A stretch of DNA of 9,390 nt from Nanobdellota archaeon (GTDB lineage: Archaea; Nanobdellota; Nanobdellia; Pacearchaeales; GW2011-AR1): positions 1-9,390 of the forward strand of contig JAHILJ010000018.1 in NCBI GenBank assembly GCA_018897135.1. Reading direction: 5' to 3'. The notes beneath the pieces were generated by a model, which saw only the letters and a program-made list of their open reading frames with translations, was not told the origin of the DNA and ran no database searches. A program made the translations under genes and the position numbers. Below, one piece after another: positions 5,189 through 9,390 of this stretch. Position 1 is the stretch's first letter. Each line of letters starts with the position of its first letter.

Positions 5189-6937
5189 ATGAGAAACAAA
5201 TTATTCACATTATTGAGTTTAAGCATCTTAACATTTGTAGTTTTAATGAGCTGTGTAAGCGCTGCTTCTTTTACAGAAACTTTTGATAATTCTTCAGCAA
5301 CAGGAAGTTATACTGATAATTCTTTTTTAGGAGATAATGGAGTAACTTGGAGTTTTATTGAAGCACAAGATGAAGATGTTTATGGAATTAGTGGTAATGG
5401 ATTAATGCTTAGAGATTTAACAACAGGAAGTAAAATTACTTCTAATACTATTTTAGGTGGTTTAAGTTCTTTTTCTGTTCAACTAAAAAAAGGATTTACA
5501 GGAGTTGGAGATAGACAAGTTGAATTATTTATTAATGGTGTTTCTAAAGGAAATTCAACAGCTTTTGATGACGCAAGCATACACACATTTACATTAAACG
5601 ATTTAAATATAGAAGGTAATGTTGTAATAGAAATTCGTAATATCCAAGATGGAAATGCTCAAATTGTAATTGATAATATTATTTGGACTGATTATACTGC
5701 ACCAATAATCCAAGATAAACCAGAAGAAGTTGACGAATGTATTTTAACAGGTTCAACAGGAAACTTAAAATTAAGTATTGAAGATTTTTCAGTTGAAAAA
5801 GGATATGGAGATGATAATGAATGGTTCCCTCTTGATGAAGTTCAAGTTGAAGTAGAAGTTGAAAACAAAGGAGATGAAAAGATAAGAAACGTGGCAATTG
5901 GATGGGGATTATACAATGTTGATACAGAAGAATGGGTAATTGATGATACAGAATCAGATTTTAATCTTGGTGATGATACAAAAGAAACAGTTTATATTAA
6001 TTTTAAATTAGAAGATGTTAGTGATTTTGAAGATGGATCAGACTATGTTTTCTATGTTTGGGCAGAAGGCGAAGATAATAATTTAGATTCTAAACCAGAC
6101 ACATGTGTTTGGGCTTCTGACGATATTTCAATAGAAATCGAAAGTGACTTTGTTGTTTTAGACAACTTTGAATATTCAGAAACAATTTCATGTGGTTCAA
6201 CAATCCAAATAATGGCAGATGTTTGGAATATTGGGGATTCAGACCAAGATGAAGTTTCTGTTGAAGTTTATAATAAAAAATTAGGACTTATAAAAACATT
6301 AGAAATTGGAGATATTAATGCTTTTGATAATGAAGTAATGAATTTGGAATTTCAAATCCCACAAGATGCAGAAGAAGGATGGTATGCTCTTGAATTCACA
6401 GTTTATGACGAAGATAATGATCTTTATGAAAATGATTATGATAAAGACGAATCTATTTTTGTATTACTTGTAAAAATAGAAGGCGGTTGTGTAGTTATTC
6501 CTAAAGTTTCAATTTCAGCAAGTTTGATTTCTGGCGGAATGTCAGGAGAGCAAATGGTTGTTAAAGCAACTGTTTCAAACACAGGAACTTCTATTAAAGA
6601 ATTTAGTTTAAGTGCAACAGGTTATACTGGTTGGGCTTCAAATGTTGCTTTAGATGCTGAAACATTTAACTTAGGCGCAGGTCAATCAAAAGAAGTTTTA
6701 TTTACTTTTGATGTAAACAGAGATGCTTCAGGAACACAATTGTTCGATATCGAAGTTGTTTCAGAAGGTCAACTTGAATTAAAACAACCTGTTCAAGTTT
6801 CAATTACAAAAAAAGCAGGATTCTTAACAGGCAACATGATTTCAGAAGGAAACTGGTATGTTTGGGGAATTGGTGCTTTGAATGTTTTATTAATCTTAAT
6901 AATCATAATTGTTGCAATTAAAGTTGCAAAGAAATAA
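5189..6937 (+). CDS. Surface protein with signal peptide, beta-sandwich repeats and C-terminal anchor
   Basis: Start 5189 is preferred over the ATG at 5183 because of promoter spacing; either gives a good signal peptide (residues 1-25, hydrophobic core, VSA before ASF). The 582-residue precursor has an N-terminal beta-rich domain (~26-168) starting SFTETFDN and ending IVIDNIIWTDYTAP, of a type seen in extracellular adhesive or carbohydrate-binding proteins. Two acidic Ig-like (CARDB-type) domains follow at about 190-320 and 325-430. A further domain of about 100 residues resembles NEW3 or other Ig-like modules and ends QVSITKK. The C-terminus has GFLTGN (544-549), a hydrophobic helix (~557-577) and KVAKK. 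Similar proteins in DPANN archaea are often called putative S-layer proteins; that role is inferred. The tail has the motif-helix-basic layout of an archaeosortase substrate, and an archaeosortase gene lies nearby. A lipobox is unlikely, since LMSC has Met at -2. Confidence 0.75.
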   Translation: MRNKLFTLLSLSILTFVVLMSCVSAASFTETFDNSSATGSYTDNSFLGDNGVTWSFIEAQDEDVYGISGNGLMLRDLTTGSKITSNTILGGLSSFSVQLKKGFTGVGDRQVELFINGVSKGNSTAFDDASIHTFTLNDLNIEGNVVIEIRNIQDGNAQIVIDNIIWTDYTAPIIQDKPEEVDECILTGSTGNLKLSIEDFSVEKGYGDDNEWFPLDEVQVEVEVENKGDEKIRNVAIGWGLYNVDTEEWVIDDTESDFNLGDDTKETVYINFKLEDVSDFEDGSDYVFYVWAEGEDNNLDSKPDTCVWASDDISIEIESDFVVLDNFEYSETISCGSTIQIMADVWNIGDSDQDEVSVEVYNKKLGLIKTLEIGDINAFDNEVMNLEFQIPQDAEEGWYALEFTVYDEDNDLYENDYDKDESIFVLLVKIEGGCVVIPKVSISASLISGGMSGEQMVVKATVSNTGTSIKEFSLSATGYTGWASNVALDAETFNLGAGQSKEVLFTFDVNRDASGTQLFDIEVVSEGQLELKQPVQVSITKKAGFLTGNMISEGNWYVWGIGALNVLLILIIIIVAIKVAKK

Positions 6938-6946
6938 TTCTTGAAA

Positions 6947-7231
6947 ATGGCAGGTGGAACAAATAAGGGGAATGGAAAAAGTTTAGATAAAAAGATAATA
7001 AAAAAATCAATTGAAGATTGTTTTCATGAAGCTAACGAATCTGAAGGAAATACAACCATTAAAGATTGTATTGAAATATTAATTGGATATGCCCCCAAAA
7101 GTAAGCAAGCTCTTAATTTTGCATACAAAATTGTAGGAAATCAAATTAAAAAATATATTAATTTAAAATCTGCTCGAGAAAAATACCTTCAACAAGCAGA
7201 AGAGTTATATAATTCTTTGAGGGGGAAATAA
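6947..7231 (+). CDS. Unrecognised small soluble protein
   Basis: I do not recognise this 94-residue protein. It has no signal peptide or membrane segment. A Gly/Asn/Lys-rich start (AGGTNKGNGKS) is followed by a predicted mostly helical, lysine-rich body with two cysteines (DCFHEA and DCIEIL) and a charged C-terminal helix with KYLQQAEELYNSL. ATG 6947 is taken rather than the TTG two codons earlier. It starts nine bases after the surface-protein stop with no clear Shine-Dalgarno; a weak TATA-like aattaaag at 6916-6923 has roughly leaderless spacing. It forms a pair with the next gene (TAA-A-ATG). Function unknown. Confidence 0.6.
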   Translation: MAGGTNKGNGKSLDKKIIKKSIEDCFHEANESEGNTTIKDCIEILIGYAPKSKQALNFAYKIVGNQIKKYINLKSAREKYLQQAEELYNSLRGK

Positions 7232-7232
7232 A

Positions 7233-7469
7233 ATGATTTTTGGATGTCCTATCACAAGATTAAATAATAGTGTAATGTATGTTATTGGAGAATTTGGAAG
7301 AGACGGGGCTATAGAATTAGGACTCTCTAATTTTAGAGATAAGGAATTGACAAAATATTATGATAAACTTGAAAAAGGGTTTAATTATATTATTCCTTCT
7401 CACGAAAAAGGAACCCTTAATAGATTAATTGATAATATTGAAGTTGCTAAAGAAATCGCAAAAGCTTGA
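7233..7469 (+). CDS. Unrecognised small protein
   Basis: A 78-residue protein with no family I recognise. A short N-terminal beta-like part (MYVIGEFGRDGAIELGL) is followed by charged helices (ELTKYYDKLEKGF and LIDNIEVAKEIAKA). There is no signal peptide, membrane helix or metal motif; one cysteine (Cys5). The start is supported by TTGAGGGGG at 7217-7225, one of the better Shine-Dalgarno-like sequences here, eight bases before the ATG and one base after the preceding stop. A TATA-like ttatataa at 7205-7212 could also start transcription near the ATG. Probably co-expressed with the gene before it. Function unknown. Confidence 0.55.
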   Translation: MIFGCPITRLNNSVMYVIGEFGRDGAIELGLSNFRDKELTKYYDKLEKGFNYIIPSHEKGTLNRLIDNIEVAKEIAKA

Positions 7470-7477
7470 ACCTTAAT

Positions 7478-7485
7478 TATTTAAA
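7478..7485 (+). promoter_or_regulatory. TATA box of the archaeosortase gene
   Basis: Octamer tatttaaa, 29 nt before ATG 7507, the spacing expected for a leaderless transcript. A T-rich run at 7496-7504, between the box and the ATG, might also terminate transcripts from the two small upstream genes. Confidence 0.55.
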
Positions 7486-7506
7486 CTATGCTGGGTTTTT
7501 CTTTAT

Positions 7507-8034
7507 ATGAAAAACAAATTTTTAGAGATTTTAATTCGATATCTGATTTTAGTTTTAATTGCATTACCTGGGTTTGGGCTATTTTATCTTGCATTTACTT
7601 GGGCAACAATTTATCCTGTTTATTTTTTATTAGGTTTGTTCTTTGAAGTTTCTTTAACAGGAACAACAATTAATATTGCAAGCTGTTTTCCTATCGAAGT
7701 AATTGGGGCTTGTGTCGGGGGCGGAGCATATTTTTTGTTATTGTTCTTGAACCTTTCTTTACCACAAATAAAAATATCAAAAAGAATTAAAATGATTGCT
7801 TTTGCTTTTGCAAGTTTTTTAATAATAAATATTTTAAGAATTTTTCTTCTTAGTTTAATGTATTATTCAAGTTCCCCTTTTTTAGAAATCCTTCATAAAT
7901 TCTTTTGGTATATTGGAAGCGTTCTGTTTGTAGTCGGAATCTGGTTTGTAGAAGTAAAAATTTTCAAATTAAAACAAGTTCCTATTTATTCTGATTTAAA
8001 ATTTCTTTATTCAAAATCAAGTTTAAGAAAATAA
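7507..8034 (+). CDS. Small archaeosortase/exosortase-family protease-transpeptidase
   Basis: Archaeosortases are polytopic membrane cysteine enzymes that cut C-terminal sorting signals from surface proteins and help attach them to membrane lipid. This 175-residue protein has about five hydrophobic helices. The three family catalytic positions appear in the expected order: Cys69 in VIGACVGGGAYFLLL, Arg111 in INILRIFLL (the N-x-x-R motif) and His130 in LEILHKFFWYIG. The helix order and spacing fit the exosortase/archaeosortase core, and the protein carries little beyond it. It has its own TATA box. It lies about 570 nt past a surface protein whose C-terminus resembles a sorting signal. The last 12 nt overlap the convergent COG2426-type gene. 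The subfamily cannot be assigned by eye. Confidence 0.85.
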   Translation: MKNKFLEILIRYLILVLIALPGFGLFYLAFTWATIYPVYFLLGLFFEVSLTGTTINIASCFPIEVIGACVGGGAYFLLLFLNLSLPQIKISKRIKMIAFAFASFLIINILRIFLLSLMYYSSSPFLEILHKFFWYIGSVLFVVGIWFVEVKIFKLKQVPIYSDLKFLYSKSSLRK

Positions 8035-8502
8035 TTTAATAAATCCAAGAGAACCAAGCAAAATTAAAATTCCTGCAATTAAAACTCCAACAGCAATTGA
8101 AAAAATACTTTTCTTTTTATCTAATCCAAGTAGCCAAGCAAGTAAGCATCCTGTCCAAGCACCTGTTCCTGGCAAAGGCACAGCAACAAATAAAGTCAAA
8201 GCAACAAAGCCCAAAGTTTCATGTCGCTTTTCAAACTTATCAACTTTTTTCTGAAACCTTTTTAAAAAAATTTCAAAACTTTTTCTATAAAATTTAAACT
8301 TCAAAAAAACAAAATGAAGGTTGTCTAAAAACCAAAACACAAAAAAAATCAAAATAATATTTAACAAAACAATTAAACAAAAAACCAAAAAAATAGGAAT
8401 GTTCTCTTCTATTGCATATGAAATTGCAACAGGCAACCCAATTCTTAATTCAGTTATTGGCAAAAAGGTCAAGGCAATTGCATACAAAATTTTAAGATTC
8501 AT
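8023..8502 (-). CDS. COG2426-type membrane protein (putative small multidrug export family)
   Basis: Integral membrane protein of 159 residues from ATG 8502; a TTG two codons earlier (8508) is possible but would overlap the stop of the preceding small ORF. Features of the family: an N-terminal helix with the ELRIGLPVA motif (residues 18-26), a second hydrophobic block (~36-60), a basic cytoplasmic loop (~65-95), and the signature VAVPLPGTGAWTG at 106-118, then two more helices. The multidrug-export name of the Pfam family is weakly supported experimentally, so substrate and direction of transport are unknown. The start is two bases after the stop of the 36-codon ORF (TGA-AA-ATG), so it is the last gene of a minus-strand operon. 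It overlaps the convergent archaeosortase gene by 12 nt. Confidence 0.87.
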   Translation of the reverse strand: MNLKILYAIALTFLPITELRIGLPVAISYAIEENIPIFLVFCLIVLLNIILIFFVFWFLDNLHFVFLKFKFYRKSFEIFLKRFQKKVDKFEKRHETLGFVALTLFVAVPLPGTGAWTGCLLAWLLGLDKKKSIFSIAVGVLIAGILILLGSLGFIKLFS

Positions 8503-8504
8503 TT

Positions 8505-8615
8505 TCAAGAATTTCGTTTAATTTGGCAATTTTTATAAGGACATATGCAAAGTTTTCTTAATTTAGATAGAGAAAATTCATATCTTTTAAATCCTTTTTT
8601 ACAATTATCTAACAT
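8505..8615 (-). CDS. Small four-cysteine protein (36 aa), unrecognised
   Basis: A 36-codon ORF that fills the gap between two minus-strand genes. It starts one base after the upstream stop (TAA-A-ATG, the junction seen at other gene pairs in this window) and ends two bases before the next ATG. The protein is basic, with cysteines at 5, 23, 25 and 30, including LCICPYKNC, which could bind zinc or iron. It has no hydrophobic segment. The exact fit to both neighbours is the main evidence; chance is possible because the sequence is short. A TATA-like cttataaa at 8539-8532 (minus strand) lies inside it and might drive the downstream gene instead. Confidence 0.55.
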   Translation of the reverse strand: MLDNCKKGFKRYEFSLSKLRKLCICPYKNCQIKRNS

Positions 8616-8616
8616 T

Positions 8617-9390
8617 TTATACTTCTAAATTGAATATATATTTATCTAATTCTTCTTCACCACCATAATAATATATATCATTACAATTTAAAGAACATTC
8701 ATTTTTAATAATGGGAATATTAATAGAATTTCCTGCACAAAGTTCTATGCATAATTGTTTTTTTTCAGAAATGCTCATGTCTTTTTCTTCTGATGTTGAT
8801 TCTTTTTCAGATGCGATTTTCACAAAAGTTTCAAGCATAAATCTTTCTGTTGCCTCAAGAATTTCACAATCTTTTACATATAAATTATAACAAGCAGGAC
8901 CAAATTGTTCGACCTTTGTTTTTTCTCCAGAAAGTATTTTTAAAAAAATGTATCGTCCTTGTTCATCGCAGGTTGCGTTATCATCTTTCATAACTTTTGT
9001 TCCAATTAAATTATATAAACTATTCATATTTGCGATAGCAATAGCACCGTAGCCTTCACAACTAAATTCATTTGTATAATTCATTACCATAAATTCTTTA
9101 ATATCTAATTTTCCTTCAAACCTAACATTTTTTAGATCTTTTGGGTCATTTCTAAGATAAAAATTATAATTCAAATTCTTTCCATCTGAAACAACTGGCA
9201 AACTTGTTTTAAAGAAAATAATTCCCCCGCTATCTTTTACAACCTCAAATTCAACATTATCATACTTGAAGTTTGTTCTTAAATATGAAATCAAAGTAAA
9301 AACCAAAACCAAGAAAATAATAAATCCAAGCCACAAAAGAACTTGTTTTAATAATTTATTTTGCTGATCAATTTGATTTTTATTAGAAAT
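8617..9390 (-). CDS. Membrane-anchored cysteine-rich protein of unknown function (5' partial)
   Basis: The frame is open to the right edge of the window, so the true start may lie beyond it; the TTG at 9336 is only an internal codon. At least 257 residues are visible. An N-terminal polar stretch (about 15 residues, Asn/Gln/Lys-rich) leads into one membrane helix (LLWLGFIIFLVLVFTLISYL), and the rest is soluble. The soluble part contains FKTSLPV, NYNFYLRNDPKDL, GYGAIAIANM and CEILEATERFMLE, which look like conserved blocks, and eight cysteines: three towards the middle, one at the start of CEILEATER, and four near the C-terminus (LCIELC and ECSLNC). If the domain faces outward these could form four disulfides. 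I have the impression that similar proteins occur widely in DPANN archaea with no known function, but cannot check. It heads the minus-strand operon. Confidence 0.8.
   Translation of the reverse strand: MSNKNQIDQQNKLLKQVLLWLGFIIFLVLVFTLISYLRTNFKYDNVEFEVVKDSGGIIFFKTSLPVVSDGKNLNYNFYLRNDPKDLKNVRFEGKLDIKEFMVMNYTNEFSCEGYGAIAIANMNSLYNLIGTKVMKDDNATCDEQGRYIFLKILSGEKTKVEQFGPACYNLYVKDCEILEATERFMLETFVKIASEKESTSEEKDMSISEKKQLCIELCAGNSINIPIIKNECSLNCNDIYYYGGEEELDKYIFNLEV

Noticed and set aside
8097..8521. Two plus-strand ORFs of 66 codons each (8097-8297 and 8321-8521)
   Set aside because: Both lie opposite the well-supported COG2426-type gene and are lysine-rich shadow translations with no start signal.

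Overview
This AT-rich window looks like chromosome from an archaeon, most likely a DPANN lineage of the Woesearchaeota/Pacearchaeota (Nanoarchaeota) kind. The evidence is archaeal Spt5, uL11, eL43, RNA polymerase subunit Rpo12, prefoldin beta, SepF, a Dph2-type protein, an archaeosortase, a tRNA-Pro without encoded CCA, and archaeal TATA boxes about 29-30 nt upstream of start codons (leaderless mRNAs). The lineage is inferred from gene style and composition, not from a phylogenetic marker.

Layout. (1) Positions 3-1964 hold the 3' part of a large, probably secreted protein ending in a six-bladed TolB-like propeller. (2) Positions 1966-3251 are an information-processing unit: two TATA boxes, an unusually GC-rich and foldable leader, then spt5 and uL11. 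The usual archaeal companions secE upstream and L1/L10/P1 downstream are absent. (3) Positions 3252-4036 run from one promoter through tRNA-Pro(UGG), eL43, Rpo12 (45 aa) and prefoldin beta with almost no intergenic sequence. (4) Positions 4038-6937 are three genes, each with its own TATA box: sepF (cell division), a Dph2-like protein lacking the N-terminal third, and a signal-peptide-bearing, C-terminally anchored surface protein. The sepF and surface-protein promoters share an extended 33-nt element. (5) Positions 6947-7469 are two small unrecognised genes. (6) Positions 7507-8034 encode a small archaeosortase with a visible Cys-Arg-His triad, overlapping by 12 nt the convergent minus-strand group. 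(7) The minus-strand group (9390 to 8023) is a cysteine-rich membrane-anchored protein running off the right edge, a 36-codon four-cysteine ORF, and a COG2426-type membrane protein.

Together the window mixes transcription/translation core genes with cell-envelope genes (SepF, surface protein, archaeosortase, membrane proteins). There is no sign of a mobile element, CRISPR array or restriction/defence module. The best second looks are the structured spt5 leader, the truncated Dph2, the shared sepF/surface-protein promoter element, the tRNA-mRNA fusion transcript, the 36-aa four-cysteine ORF, and the archaeosortase with a possible substrate nearby. No stretch longer than about 110 bases lacks a gene.
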